A stretch of DNA of 59,707 nucleotides from Xanthomonas chitinilytica (GCF_026107455.2 NZ_JAPCHY010000018.1:1-59707); one strand, 5' to 3'; shown: positions 49,730 to 59,063, counted from the first letter of the stretch. Notes: generated by a model not told the origin, from the sequence alone. Translations and numbers: made by a program.

Positions 49730-49835
49730 CAGTATGAGGCCCGGCTTCTCCCGTCAATCCACCGGTCAGCTCCATTGCCGAAACACAGCGTTGGCTCCGG
49801 CGGCGCAAAAAGTGGGACACTTCCCGTCCCCACTG

Positions 49836-49851
49836 GACCGAACGGTACGTA
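49836..49851. promoter_or_regulatory. Second operator-like site before the tetR gene
   Basis: ACCGAACGGTACGTAC shares the ACCGAACG half-site with the perfect palindrome 120 bp away, and lies 10-25 bp upstream of the tetR start. It suggests that the regulator also represses its own gene. Symmetry is imperfect. Confidence 0.65.
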
Positions 49852-49861
49852 CAGTCTTCCC

Positions 49862-50419
49862 ATGCCAGCCTCCCAACTCCCGCCCGATGCGGTTGTCAGC
49901 CGCCTGTTGACCGCTTTCCGCGAACACGGATACGACGCCGCCTCGCTGGGGCAGCTCTCGAAGGAGACAGGTCTAGGGCGGTCAAGCCTGTACCACCACT
50001 TCCCGGGCGGGAAGGAAGAAATGGCCCATGCGGTGTTCGACCGGGTCGACGCATGGTGCGCCGATCAGTTGTTTGCGCCACTCAAGGATTCGGAAGAGCC
50101 GGGGAAGCGCCTGGACACGGTCATCGAGGCCCTGGATGCCTTCTTCGCGGGCGGCATGGAGCCTTGCCTGTTCGGGAATTTCGTCGTCGGGGAAGCGCGT
50201 CCAATGTTCCAGGAGCGCCTCGCTGCGGCATTCGCCCGCTGGATCGAAGGTTTCGCCGCGCTCAGCATGAAAATGGGAATTCCGGAGCAAGAGGCGACGC
50301 GGCGCGCGGAAGATGCCGTCGTCCGCATCGAAGGCGCGCTCATCCTGTCGCGAGGGCTGAATGATCCCGCGCCTTTTCGGCGCGTTCTCAATGAGTTGCC
50401 GCAGCACCTTCTGGGCTGA
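49862..50419 (+). CDS. TetR/AcrR-family transcriptional regulator
   Basis: A 185-residue repressor. The N-terminal helix-turn-helix ([51 protein letters not shown]) is canonical TetR; the C-terminal ligand domain ([30 protein letters not shown]) resembles the LmrA/YxaF group. It is divergent from the Asp-nucleophile hydrolase, with an operator on each side of the intergenic region, so it probably represses both until a ligand, perhaps the hydrolase substrate, binds. Confidence 0.92.
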   Translation: MPASQLPPDAVVSRLLTAFREHGYDAASLGQLSKETGLGRSSLYHHFPGGKEEMAHAVFDRVDAWCADQLFAPLKDSEEPGKRLDTVIEALDAFFAGGMEPCLFGNFVVGEARPMFQERLAAAFARWIEGFAALSMKMGIPEQEATRRAEDAVVRIEGALILSRGLNDPAPFRRVLNELPQHLLG

Positions 50420-50696
50420 GCGGCTGTCGCGCATGCATGGGTGCTCCGGAGCAGGGGGGCTGCGCTGCCCCGCATCGACGAAGCATGCGAACTCCCGCGC
50501 GTGCGTCGTGCGGTCGGCGGACTACCCGGCTTTCCTGCGCCCGATCCCCTGTACGCCGGCGGTACTGACGGCGGACGGGCGATGCCCGGAGCCGCAGTGA
50601 GGCGCGTGATGGCGCCGTCGCGGTCGCGCCCTTGCGGTGGTGCGGCCGGGCCGCAGGCAGCCCGGTAGACTGGGCCTCCCCGCGTCGAGTCTGCCG

Positions 50697-51326
50697 ATGA
50701 ACACCGTTGCCGATGATGTTGCCCTGATCGTGGTCGACCTGCAGCCGGACTTCATGCCCGGCGGCGCCCTTCCCTGCCACGAAGGCGACGCGATCGTTGC
50801 CGATATCGACACGTTGCTGCGTTCTCGGCGCTATCGCACGGTCGTCGCCACCCAGGACTGGCACCCGCCCGGGCATGCCTCGTTCGCCGGCAGCCATCCC
50901 GGCCGTCGGCCGTTCGAGACGATCGAGTTGCATGGCCAGCCGCAGACGCTGTGGCCGGACCATTGCGTGCAGGGCACGCCCGGCGCGGCGCTGGACAAGC
51001 GGGTGGACTGGTCGGCCGCCGACCTGGTGCTGCGCAAGGGCACCAACCCGCAGGTCGACTCCTACAGCGGCTTCCGCGAGAACCACGGCCCCGGCGGCGC
51101 CCGCCCGGCCACCGGGCTGGGCGGCTGGCTGCGCGAACGCGGCATCGCCGAGGTGCACGTGTGCGGGCTGGCGCGCGACTACTGCGTGCTGTGGACCGCG
51201 CAGGACGCGGCCGAAGCCGGCTTCCGGGTGCGCTTCCTGTGGGACCTGACCCGGCCGGTGTCGCCGGACAGCGACCGGGCCACGCGCCTGGCCTTGGCCG
51301 AAGCCGGCATCGACCTCGAGGCGTGA
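50697..51326 (+). CDS. pncA: Nicotinamidase
   Basis: A 209-residue cysteine hydrolase converting nicotinamide to nicotinic acid in NAD salvage. The catalytic triad Asp (IVVDLQPDF), Lys (LVLRKGTN) and Cys (GLARDYCVLWTA) and the metal-site histidines (QDWHPPGHASF) are present, with the cis-peptide VCGLA. Monocistronic, with ATG 50697. Confidence 0.93.
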   Translation: MNTVADDVALIVVDLQPDFMPGGALPCHEGDAIVADIDTLLRSRRYRTVVATQDWHPPGHASFAGSHPGRRPFETIELHGQPQTLWPDHCVQGTPGAALDKRVDWSAADLVLRKGTNPQVDSYSGFRENHGPGGARPATGLGGWLRERGIAEVHVCGLARDYCVLWTAQDAAEAGFRVRFLWDLTRPVSPDSDRATRLALAEAGIDLEA

Positions 51327-51399
51327 CCTATCGGGGAAGCGCGACTGCCAGCCTCGCTTCCTCGATCGCTTCCCGCCGCATCCCGCCCGCTCCCGCCCG

Positions 51400-52251
51400 T
51401 CAGCGGAACACCACCGTGCGGTGGCCGTTGAGCAGGATGCGGTGTTCGACATGGCGCCGCACCGCGCGGGCGAGCACCAGCGATTCGGTGTCGCTGCCCA
51501 GCTGCACCAGGTCGCGCGGGGTCATCGCGTGATCCACCCGGGCCACGTCCTGCTCGATGATCGGGCCTTCGTCCAGGTCGCTGGTGACGTAGTGGGCGGT
51601 GGCGCCGATGATCTTGACCCCGCGCGCGTGCGCCTGGTGGTACGGCTGGGCGCCCTTGAAGCTGGGCAGGAAGCTGTGGTGGATGTTGATCGCGCGCCCG
51701 GCCAACGCCTGGCACAGCTGCGGCGAGAGGATCTGCATGTAGCGCGCCAGCACCACCAGGTCGATGTTCTCGCGCTCGACCAGGTCGAGGATCTGCCGCT
51801 CCTGCTGGGCGCGGTTTTCCGCGCTGACCGGCAGGTGGTGGAAGGGAACGCCGTAGGAGCCGGCGAGCGCGGCGAAGTCGCCGTGGTTGGATGCCACCGC
51901 GGCGATGTCGACCTTCAGCTGGCGGCTGTGCGCGCGGAACAGCAGGTCGTTGAGGCAGTGGCCCTGCTTGCTGACCAGCACCAGCAGGCGCGCGCGGCGG
52001 CGGGCGTCGTGCAGCTGCCAGGTCATCGCGAAGCGCTCGGCCAGGCCGGCGAAGCGCGCCTCCACCTGGGCGATGGCCGCAGGCTGCGCCAGGTCGAAAT
52101 GCACGCGCAGGAAGAACAGGCCGCTTTCCTCGTCGCCGAACTGCTGCGAGTCGAGGATGTTGCAGCCCAGCTCGTACAGCAGCCCGGAGACGTGGTAGAC
52201 GATGCCGGTGCGATCCGGGCAGGACAGGGTCAGGATGAAGTCGTGGCGCAT
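51400..52251 (-). CDS. purU: Formyltetrahydrofolate deformylase
   Basis: A 283-residue enzyme that hydrolyses 10-formyl-THF to THF and formate, balancing one-carbon pools and feeding purine synthesis. An N-terminal ACT domain (ILTLSCPDRTGIVYHVSGLLYELGCNILDS) senses glycine or methionine in E. coli. The C-terminal formyltransferase-like domain has INIHHSFLPSFKGAQPYHQA and the TAHYVTSDLDEGPIIEQD catalytic region with Asn, His and Asp. Length matches the family. Confidence 0.95.
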   Translation of the reverse strand: MRHDFILTLSCPDRTGIVYHVSGLLYELGCNILDSQQFGDEESGLFFLRVHFDLAQPAAIAQVEARFAGLAERFAMTWQLHDARRRARLLVLVSKQGHCLNDLLFRAHSRQLKVDIAAVASNHGDFAALAGSYGVPFHHLPVSAENRAQQERQILDLVERENIDLVVLARYMQILSPQLCQALAGRAINIHHSFLPSFKGAQPYHQAHARGVKIIGATAHYVTSDLDEGPIIEQDVARVDHAMTPRDLVQLGSDTESLVLARAVRRHVEHRILLNGHRTVVFR

Positions 52252-52313
52252 CCGGCCAATGCTAGTGGAAAGCCCCGGCCGGCGTGCGCCATGCTGTCAA
52301 CTGAAACCAACCC

Positions 52314-53444
52314 TCAGCGCGCGAACACGCCGCGGGCCTCGTGCGGTTCGCAGCGCAGGTATTGCGGTGCCGGCGCCAGCGTGGCGCCCAGCGCGGCGGC
52401 GGCATGCCACGGCCAGCGCGGGTCGTAGAGGATGCCGCGGGCCAGGGCGATGGCATCGGCGCGGCCTTCGGCGAGGATGGCCTCGGCCTGCTCCGGGGCG
52501 GTGATCAGGCCCACCGCGATCACCGGCATCGCCACCTGCGCCTTGATCGCCTCGGCGAACGGCACCTGGTAGCCGGGTTGCACCGGGATCTGCTGGCGCG
52601 GGTCGAGCCCGCCGCTGGAGACGTGGATGAAGTGGCAGCCGCGCGCGTCGAGCGCGCGCGCCAGCTCGATGCTCTGCGCCAGGTCCCAGCCGCCGTCCAC
52701 CCAGTCGGTGGCGGAAATGCGCACGCCCACCGCCAGCGTGTCCGACACGGCCGCGCGCACCGCCTCGAACACGCGCAGGGCCAGGCGCATGCGGTTCTCC
52801 AGCGAGCCGCCGTACTCGTCGTCGCGCCGGTTGCTCAGCGGCGACAGGAACTGGTGCAGCAGGTAACCGTGGGCGGCATGGATCTCGATCAGCTCCAGCC
52901 CCAGCCGCTCGGCGCGACGCGCGGCGGCGACGAACGCCTCGACCACCGCATCGATGCCGGCGACGTCCAGCGCCTGCGGCGGCGGATCGCTGTCCAGATA
53001 GCCGCTGGCCGATGCCGACAGCGTCTGCCAGCCGTGTTCGGCGGTCGGCGCGATGGCGCCGCCGCCGTCCCACGGCCGTTCGGTGGAGGCCTTGCGCCCG
53101 GCATGGGCGAGCTGGATGCCCAGCGCCATCGGCGACCAGCGCCGCACCGATGCCAGGACCTCGCCCAGCGCGGCCTCGGTGGCATCGTCCCACAGCCCCA
53201 GGTCGGCCCAGCTGATGCGTCCGCGCGGCTCGACCGCGGCTGCTTCGAGGATCAGCAGGCCGGCGCCGGACTGCGCCAGCGTGCCCAGGTGCTGGGCGTG
53301 CCAGTCGCTCGCGCGCCCGTCCACGGCGGAGTACTGGCACATCGGCGCGATGACGATGCGGTTGGGAAGCGACAGCGGACCGAAGCGGACCGGGGTGAAA
53401 AGCTGGCTCAAGGGAAACCTGCACTGACGGGGGAGGACGGCCAT
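52314..53444 (-). CDS. Old Yellow Enzyme family NADH:flavin oxidoreductase (YqjM type)
   Basis: A flavoprotein of up to 376 residues. Landmarks are the FMN-binding start LFTPVRFGPLSLPNRIVIAPMCQYSA (the Cys that tunes flavin in YqjM-type enzymes), GIQLAHAGRKAS, the active-site pair in IHAAHGYLLHQFLSPLSNRRDDEYGGS, and the phosphate loop near IAVGLITAPEQAEAIL. These enzymes reduce activated C=C bonds such as enones or nitro compounds, often as stress detoxifiers. ATG 53444 is possible, but TTG 53411 (SQLFTPV) fits the family start better. Confidence 0.92.
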   Translation of the reverse strand: MAVLPRQCRFPLSQLFTPVRFGPLSLPNRIVIAPMCQYSAVDGRASDWHAQHLGTLAQSGAGLLILEAAAVEPRGRISWADLGLWDDATEAALGEVLASVRRWSPMALGIQLAHAGRKASTERPWDGGGAIAPTAEHGWQTLSASASGYLDSDPPPQALDVAGIDAVVEAFVAAARRAERLGLELIEIHAAHGYLLHQFLSPLSNRRDDEYGGSLENRMRLALRVFEAVRAAVSDTLAVGVRISATDWVDGGWDLAQSIELARALDARGCHFIHVSSGGLDPRQQIPVQPGYQVPFAEAIKAQVAMPVIAVGLITAPEQAEAILAEGRADAIALARGILYDPRWPWHAAAALGATLAPAPQYLRCEPHEARGVFAR

Positions 53445-53484
53445 TGCACTGCGTCGCCGGGCGCGGAACAACCGCGCCGGTGGA

Positions 53485-54390
53485 TCACAGTTTCGCGGCG
53501 GTGGAGGCGGCGGGCGGCTCCTCCGGCCCGAGCGGTCGGTGCGGCGGCGGTGCCGCGGCCGGATCCGGCGCGGGCAGCAGGAAGCCCAGCGCCGCGGCGC
53601 AGTCGGCTTCCACCTTCAACGACAGCAGATCGTCGCCGCGGGTACGCCCCCGGTTCACCGCCGCCACCGGCAGCCCGGCCTGCGCGGCGGCGCGCACGAA
53701 GCGGAAGCCTGACCACACCATCAGCGACGAGCCGACCACCAGCACCGCGTCGGCCCGTTGCAGGTGGTCGTGGATCGCCGCCACCCGCTCGCGCGGCACG
53801 TTCTCGCCGAAGAACACCACGTCCGGCTTCAGCACGCCGCCGCAGTGTTCGCAGGCCGGCACCCGGAAGCCGGAGAAATCGGCCTCCAGATCGGCGTCGC
53901 CGTCGGGCGCGGTCCCGGCCTGCAACCGGTCCCAGCCGGGGTTGGCGTCGAGCAGGCGCTGCTGGAACGCCTCGCGGCCGCCGCGCCGTTCGCAGCCCAT
54001 GCAGCGCACCCGGTCCAGCCGCCCGTGCAGGTCGATCACCTCGCGGCTGCCGGCGGCCTGGTGCAGCCGGTCCACGTTCTGGGTCAGCAGCAGCTGTACC
54101 CGGCCGCGCGCCTCCAGCTGCGCCAGCGCCCGATGCGTGGCGTTGGGGCGCGCCTGGCCGAAGCGCGGCCAGCCCAGCAGGCTGCGCGCCCAGTAGCGCT
54201 GCCGGGTCGCCGGGTCGCGCATGAAGGCCTGGTAGTCCACCGGCGGCGTGCGCTTCCATTGGCCATCGGCATCGCGGTAGTCCGGAATGCCCGAAGCGGT
54301 GCTGCAGCCGGCGCCGGTGAGCACGAACAGCCGCCGGTGGCGGTCGATGAACTCCTGCAGCAGGTCAGCACGCACGGCAGGCTCCGGCAT
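53485..54390 (-). CDS. Sirtuin (NAD-dependent protein deacylase)
   Basis: A 301-residue sirtuin of the SIR2 family that removes acyl groups from lysines with NAD. It has the NAD loop TGAGCSTASGIPDYRD, the TQNVDRLHQAAGS motif with the catalytic His in IDLHG, the zinc pairs CMGC and CEHC, and PDVVFFGENVP. The GCST-SGIPDYRD variant and extra length place it near SIRT4-like (class II) bacterial sirtuins. It is 8 bp downstream of the thioesterase gene, so they are probably co-transcribed. Confidence 0.92.
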   Translation of the reverse strand: MPEPAVRADLLQEFIDRHRRLFVLTGAGCSTASGIPDYRDADGQWKRTPPVDYQAFMRDPATRQRYWARSLLGWPRFGQARPNATHRALAQLEARGRVQLLLTQNVDRLHQAAGSREVIDLHGRLDRVRCMGCERRGGREAFQQRLLDANPGWDRLQAGTAPDGDADLEADFSGFRVPACEHCGGVLKPDVVFFGENVPRERVAAIHDHLQRADAVLVVGSSLMVWSGFRFVRAAAQAGLPVAAVNRGRTRGDDLLSLKVEADCAAALGFLLPAPDPAAAPPPHRPLGPEEPPAASTAAKL

Positions 54391-54398
54391 CGACGTGC

Positions 54399-54806
54399 TC
54401 AGTCGCCGGCGCCGGGCAGCCGCGGCACGCCCACCGGGTGGCCGTCGTCGCCCAGCGCGATCATCACGAAGTGGCCGCGGGTGCACAGCTTGCGCTCGCC
54501 GCTGTGCAGGTCCTCGGCGACCAGTTCGACCTCCACGGTCATCGAGCTGTTGCCGACCTTCACGATGCGGCCGATGGTCTCGACCATGTCGCCGACGCGG
54601 ATCGGCAGCTTGAAGTCGACCTGGTCCGAGCGCGCGGTCACCACGGTGCGGCGCGAGAAGCGGGCGGCGGCGAGGAACGCGGCCTTGTCCATCCACGCCA
54701 GCGCCTGGCCGCCGAACAGCGTGCCCATGTGGTTGGTGTGGTTGGGGAACACGATCTCGGCCATGCGGACTTCGGTGGGCGGATCGTTCTGGGGGATCGG
54801 GGTCAT
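54399..54806 (-). CDS. YciA-type acyl-CoA thioesterase
   Basis: A 135-residue hot-dog-fold thioesterase. The motif MAEIVFPNHTNHMGTLFGGQALAWMDKAAFLAAARFSRRTVVTARSDQVDFKLPIRVGD is diagnostic for the cytosolic acyl-CoA hydrolase group (YciA/BACH type). It should release free acids from acyl-CoAs. Its partner downstream is a sirtuin, so the pair could jointly counter over-acylation, which is inference. Confidence 0.9.
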   Translation of the reverse strand: MTPIPQNDPPTEVRMAEIVFPNHTNHMGTLFGGQALAWMDKAAFLAAARFSRRTVVTARSDQVDFKLPIRVGDMVETIGRIVKVGNSSMTVEVELVAEDLHSGERKLCTRGHFVMIALGDDGHPVGVPRLPGAGD

Positions 54807-55092
54807 GGCGGCATCGGCCTGCGAAGGTGGGCTGGATGATACGTCCGGCCAGCTGTGCGGCCGGTGTATGCCGCGTAGCCGCGGCGGCACGCCGGTCGCG
54901 TTCATCGGGCGGCGCCTGTGGAGTTCCGCCATTGCGGGGAACCCGTGAGCCGCCGCTGTTCGCGGAAGGCCGGGAGCCCGGCGCATCCTGCCGGGGCGAC
55001 GCTAGGTGGCCCCTACAGGGGGCATTGCGGCCCTGTCGGAGTCCCCTCGCTTCCGGGGCAGCGGAGCGAGGGGAACAGGCTCCGTCAGGCGG

Positions 55093-56112
55093 TCAGAACG
55101 ACATGTCGAAGGACACTTCGCCCTGCACGCCGACCTGGTAGGCCGAGACGCGGCGCTCGAAGAAGTTGGTCAGCTCCTGCACGTCCTGCAGTTCCATGAA
55201 CGGCAGCGGGTTGCGCACGTTGTACTTCTTCTCCATGCCCAGCTTCTGGAAATGGTTGTCGGCGCAGTGCTGCAGGTACTGGCGCATGTCGCGGGTGGAG
55301 ATGCCGGCCACGCCGCCGGACAGCACGTCCTCGGCGAACTGCACCTCGCACTCGATCGCCTCGGCCAGCATGGCGTAGACCTGCTGCTTCATTTCCTCGT
55401 CGAACAGGTCCGGCTCCTCCTCGCGCACCTGGCGTACCGACTCGAACGCGAACTCCATGTGGCAGCTCTCGTCGCGGAACACCCAGTTGGTGCCCGAGGC
55501 CAGGCCCGGCAGCAGGCCGCGCGAGCGGTAGTAGTACACGTAGGCGAACGCGGCGAAGAAGAACAGCCCCTCGATGCAGGCGGCGAAGCAGATCTGGTTG
55601 AGCAGGAACTGGCGGCGCTGCTCGCGGGTCTCGATGCGGCGCAGATCCTGGATCGAGTCGATCCACTTGAAGCAGAAATCGGCCTTCTTCTTGATCGAGT
55701 CGATGTTCTCCACCGCGGCGAACGCCTTGGCGCGCTCGGCCGGGTCCGGCAGGTAGTTGTCGAGCAGGGTCAGGTAGAACTGCACGTGCAGCGCTTCCTC
55801 GTACAGCTGCCGCGACAGGTACATGCGCGCTTCGGGCGCGTTGAGGTGCTGGTACAGGTTCAGCACCAGGTTGTTGGAGACGATGGAGTCGCCGGTGGCG
55901 AAGAACGCGACCAGGCGGTGGATCAGGTGGCGGTCGGCCGGCGACATCTTCGAGTGCAGGTCGGTGATGTCGATCTGGAAGTTGATCTCCTCCACCGTCC
56001 AGGTGTTCTTGATGGCGTTGCGGTACATCTCGTAGAACTGCGGGTAGCGCATCGGCCGCAGGGTCAGTTCGAAACCGGGGTCGAGCAGCAGCTGACGGGG
56101 CTTGTCGGACAT
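55093..56112 (-). CDS. nrdB: Ribonucleotide reductase class Ia, beta subunit
   Basis: A 339-residue di-iron (or dimetal) subunit that generates the tyrosyl radical for NrdA. Metal ligands occur in QLYEEALHVQFY (Glu, His) with the radical Tyr four residues after the His, and in AACIEGLFFFAAF and RDESCHMEF (Glu, Glu, His). The C-terminal tail (VSFDMSF) docks to NrdA. It follows nrdA by 116 bp on the same strand and is controlled by the same leader (promoter, NrdR boxes, cobalamin riboswitch). Confidence 0.95.
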   Translation of the reverse strand: MSDKPRQLLLDPGFELTLRPMRYPQFYEMYRNAIKNTWTVEEINFQIDITDLHSKMSPADRHLIHRLVAFFATGDSIVSNNLVLNLYQHLNAPEARMYLSRQLYEEALHVQFYLTLLDNYLPDPAERAKAFAAVENIDSIKKKADFCFKWIDSIQDLRRIETREQRRQFLLNQICFAACIEGLFFFAAFAYVYYYRSRGLLPGLASGTNWVFRDESCHMEFAFESVRQVREEEPDLFDEEMKQQVYAMLAEAIECEVQFAEDVLSGGVAGISTRDMRQYLQHCADNHFQKLGMEKKYNVRNPLPFMELQDVQELTNFFERRVSAYQVGVQGEVSFDMSF

Positions 56113-56228
56113 GGGGGTTCCTTGTTTCGGTTCGGGCGCACCGCCGCGGGGCAATGGGTACGCGTGCAGGCAGGGTCGCCGGCTGGAAGGTGCCGCCATC
56201 CGCTATGCGGACGGCGGCGCTCCAGGTC

Positions 56229-58634
56229 TTACTGGCAGGCTTCGCAGGCTTCCGGGTTTTCCAGCGAGCAGGCCACCGCGTCGACCGGGGTGTAGCTGCT
56301 CACGGTGGTCTTGGTGATCCTGGTCGCCGGGCGCGAACGCAGGTAGTAGGTGGTCTTGATGCCCTGCTTCCACGCGTACATGTACATGGACGACATGGCG
56401 CCGATGTTCGGGCTTTCCATGAACAGGTTGAGCGAGGCCGACTGGTCGATGAACGCGCCGCGGTCGGCGGCCATGTCGATCAGCGCGCGCATCGGCAGTT
56501 CCCACGCGGTGCGGTAGACCTGGCGCAGCGCCTCGGGGATCTGCACCACGCCCTGGATCGAACCTTCGGCCAGCTTGATCGCATCGCGCATCTCCGCGGT
56601 CCACAGGCCCAGCTTCTTCAGTTCGGTGACCAGGTAGCGGTTGACCTGCAGGAAGTCGCCGGACAGGGTCTCGCGCTTGAACAGGTTGGACACCTGCGGT
56701 TCCACGCACTCGTAGCAGCCGGCGATCGAGGCGATGGTCGCGGTCGGGGCGATGGCGATCATCAGCGAGTTGCGCAGGCCGTGCTGCTTGATGCGGGCGC
56801 GCAGCGCGTCCCAGCGCTCGCCGTCTTCCGGCACCACGTTCCAGGCGTCGAACTGCAGCTCGCCGGCGGCGGCGCGGGTATCGGCGAAGGACGGATGGCG
56901 GCCGCGCTCCTGGGCCAGCTCGCACGAGGTCTCCAGGGCGTGGAAGTAGATCGTCTCGGCGATCCTCTTCGACAGCGCGCGGGCCTCGGCGCTGTCGAAC
57001 GGCAGGCGCTTGCGGAAGAACACGTCCTGCAGGCCCATGCAGCCCAGGCCGACCGGGCGCCAGCGCAGGTTGGCGCGGCGCGCGGTCTCGATCGGGTAGA
57101 AGTTCAGGTCGATCACGCGGTCGAGCTGGCGCACGGCCAGGCGCACGGTCTCGGCCAGCTTGTCGTAGTCGAACTCGTCGTGCTCGTCGAAGTGGTTGCC
57201 CAGGTTGATCGAACCCAGGTTGCACACCGCGGTCTCCTCGGCCGAGGTCACTTCCAGGATCTCGGTGCACAGGTTGGACAGGTGGATCACGTTGCCCGGG
57301 CGCAGGGTCTGGTTGCTGGCGCGGTTGCACTTGTCCTTGAAGGTCATCCAGCCGTTGCCGGTCTCGGCCAGGGTGCGCATCATCCGCGCGTACAGCTTGC
57401 GCGCCGGGATGGTCCGCGCGGCCTTGCCCTGGGCTTCGGCCTGCAGGTAGGCCTGCTCGAAGGCCTCGCCGTAAAGATCGGTGAATTCGGGCACCACGCG
57501 CGGATCGAACAGCGACCATTCCTGGTCGGCCTCCACCCGCTGCATGAACAGGTCCGGCACCCAGTTGGCCAGGTTGAGGTTGTGGGTGCGGCGGGCCTCG
57601 TCGCCGGTGTTGTCGCGCAGTTCGAGGAAGTCCTCGATGTCGGCGTGCCAGGTTTCCAGGTACACGCAGGCCGCGCCCTTGCGCTTGCCGCCCTGGTTGA
57701 CCGCGGCGACCGAGGAGTCGAGCGTCTTCAGCCACGGCACGATGCCGTTGGAGTGGCCGTTGGTGGACTTGATCAGCGAACCGCGCGAACGCACGCGGGT
57801 GTAGCTCACGCCGATGCCGCCGCTGAACTTGGACAGCTGGGCGATGTCGCCGTACTTGGCGTAGATCGATTCCAGCGAATCCTGCGGCGAGTCCAGCAGG
57901 AAGCACGAGGACAGCTGCTCGTGGGTGGTGCCGGAGTTGAACAGCGTCGGCGAGGACGGCAGGTAGTCCAGGTTGCCCATGCGCTTGTACAGCGCCAGGG
58001 TCTCGGGCACGTCCTCGCTGAGCGCGCTGGCGATGCGCAGGAAGAACTGCTGCGGGGTCTCGATGACCTTGCGGGTGTGCGGATGGCGCAGCAGGTAGCG
58101 GTCGTACAGGGTGCGCAGGCCGAAGTAGTCGAAGTTCCGGTCCAGCGACGGGTCGATGGCGTCGTTGAGCTTGCGCGCGTTGGTCTGCACGAAATCGAGC
58201 AGGCGGTCGTTGATCAGCCCCACTTCGTGGCCGCGGCCGACCGACTGCGAGAAGGCGTGGATCTCCTGGCCGGACACTTCCTTGGCGATGAAGTTGGCCA
58301 GCAGGCGCGCGGCCAGGCGGCCGTATTCGGGTTCCTCGCCGATCAGCAGCGCGGCGGTGCGGATGGACAGTTCGTCCAGTTCCTGGGTGGTGGCGCCGTT
58401 GTACAGGCCGGAGATGGTGCGGGTGGCCACCCGCATCGGGTCCACCGCGTGCAGGCCCTCGCAGCAGCGCTGCACGGCGCGCACGATCTTGTTCAGGTCC
58501 ACCAGTTCGGTGCTGCCATTGCGCTTGGTGACGCTCATGGCGGTGGCCGTGGGCGGCGAGGTCAGCAGGAAACCGGCTTCGTCCGGGGCGACGGCGGGGG
58601 ATGTTTCGATCGGGTTCACGGCGGCTTGCTCCAT
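56229..58634 (-). CDS. nrdA: Ribonucleotide reductase class Ia, alpha subunit
   Basis: An 801-residue catalytic subunit reducing ribonucleoside diphosphates to deoxy forms. An N-terminal ATP-cone (MSVTKRNGSTELVDLNKIVRAVQRC and following, about residues 35-125) gives allosteric control. Active-site residues are in TLFNSGTTHEQLSSCF, the NLCTEI motif (radical Cys and Glu), CNLGSINL and the C-terminal CEAC pair that is re-reduced by thioredoxin. ATG 58634 gives MEQAAVNPIETSP; the frame remains open further upstream, but through the riboswitch, so longer starts are not credible. Aerobic, B12-independent enzyme. Confidence 0.95.
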   Translation of the reverse strand: MEQAAVNPIETSPAVAPDEAGFLLTSPPTATAMSVTKRNGSTELVDLNKIVRAVQRCCEGLHAVDPMRVATRTISGLYNGATTQELDELSIRTAALLIGEEPEYGRLAARLLANFIAKEVSGQEIHAFSQSVGRGHEVGLINDRLLDFVQTNARKLNDAIDPSLDRNFDYFGLRTLYDRYLLRHPHTRKVIETPQQFFLRIASALSEDVPETLALYKRMGNLDYLPSSPTLFNSGTTHEQLSSCFLLDSPQDSLESIYAKYGDIAQLSKFSGGIGVSYTRVRSRGSLIKSTNGHSNGIVPWLKTLDSSVAAVNQGGKRKGAACVYLETWHADIEDFLELRDNTGDEARRTHNLNLANWVPDLFMQRVEADQEWSLFDPRVVPEFTDLYGEAFEQAYLQAEAQGKAARTIPARKLYARMMRTLAETGNGWMTFKDKCNRASNQTLRPGNVIHLSNLCTEILEVTSAEETAVCNLGSINLGNHFDEHDEFDYDKLAETVRLAVRQLDRVIDLNFYPIETARRANLRWRPVGLGCMGLQDVFFRKRLPFDSAEARALSKRIAETIYFHALETSCELAQERGRHPSFADTRAAAGELQFDAWNVVPEDGERWDALRARIKQHGLRNSLMIAIAPTATIASIAGCYECVEPQVSNLFKRETLSGDFLQVNRYLVTELKKLGLWTAEMRDAIKLAEGSIQGVVQIPEALRQVYRTAWELPMRALIDMAADRGAFIDQSASLNLFMESPNIGAMSSMYMYAWKQGIKTTYYLRSRPATRITKTTVSSYTPVDAVACSLENPEACEACQ

Positions 58635-58819
58635 GGCGTGATGCACGCGGCGGCCTGCCCCTCGCAGGTGCCAGGGCCGGCAGCGGATCGACAGCATGGG
58701 GACGCGGTGTCGCAGCAGCCGCGACACGCGGACTGACGCCCGCGAACGGCTCCTGTGCACCAGCCATCTCCCCCCGGAGATTCCGCGGCCGGCACCGCGC
58801 GGTGTGCTTCGCGCGGTCG

Positions 58820-58986
58820 TCGGCAGGTCTTCGGACTCAAGGGCGCAAAGGCGACCGCCTTTTCCTACCCGCCGCTTCCCGGGCGCATGGCGCGCCCAGT
58901 GCTTGATGGCGGGATCGTTCCCTATTACCGCTGCGGGGCAGTGCCGGACTCCGCCGCAAGGCGTCACCGGGCTTCCCGTATTAATC
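58820..58986 (-). promoter_or_regulatory. Cobalamin riboswitch in the nrdAB leader
   Basis: Read on the minus strand the leader contains the conserved blocks of the cobalamin riboswitch in order. TTAATACGGGAAGCCCGGTGA is the entry stem; GTCCGGCACTGCCCCGCAGC with GGTAATAGGGAACG is the core with B12 box; a GAAGCGG block and the closing GAGTCCGAAGACCTGCC follow. About 185 bases remain to the nrdA ATG, including a CCGCGCG/CGCGCGG hairpin near 58796-58816 that may be part of the expression platform. Adenosylcobalamin binding would repress nrdAB. This fits genomes that also hold a B12-dependent class II reductase, as shown in Streptomyces. Confidence 0.9.
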
Positions 58987-59015
58987 CGGCGGGTAGCAAC
59001 CGCCAGAACCGACAG

Positions 59016-59063
59016 CCACAAGATAGTGGGGGCATGTAGCGGGGTCAACACCAAATCTTGTGG
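59016..59063. promoter_or_regulatory. Pair of NrdR-box-like operators
   Basis: Two 16-bp sites, CCACAAGATAGTGGGG (59016-59031) and ACACCAAATCTTGTGG (59048-59063), resemble the NrdR box (acaCwAtATaTwGtgt). Their centres are 32 bp apart, about three helical turns, which is the spacing NrdR needs. One overlaps the -10 element, the other borders the -35 element, so bound NrdR would block RNA polymerase. Confidence 0.7.
59020..59048 (-). promoter_or_regulatory. Sigma70-type promoter of nrdAB
   Basis: On the minus strand TTGACC (59048-59043) and TATCTT (59025-59020) are separated by 17 bp. Transcription would begin near 59012, about 25 bases before the riboswitch. Confidence 0.75.

Noticed and set aside
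56154..58736. A long plus-strand open frame opposite nrdA
   Set aside because: Composition is that of an antisense shadow (Gln, His, Val and Arg in periodic runs), and nrdA on the other strand is unambiguous.
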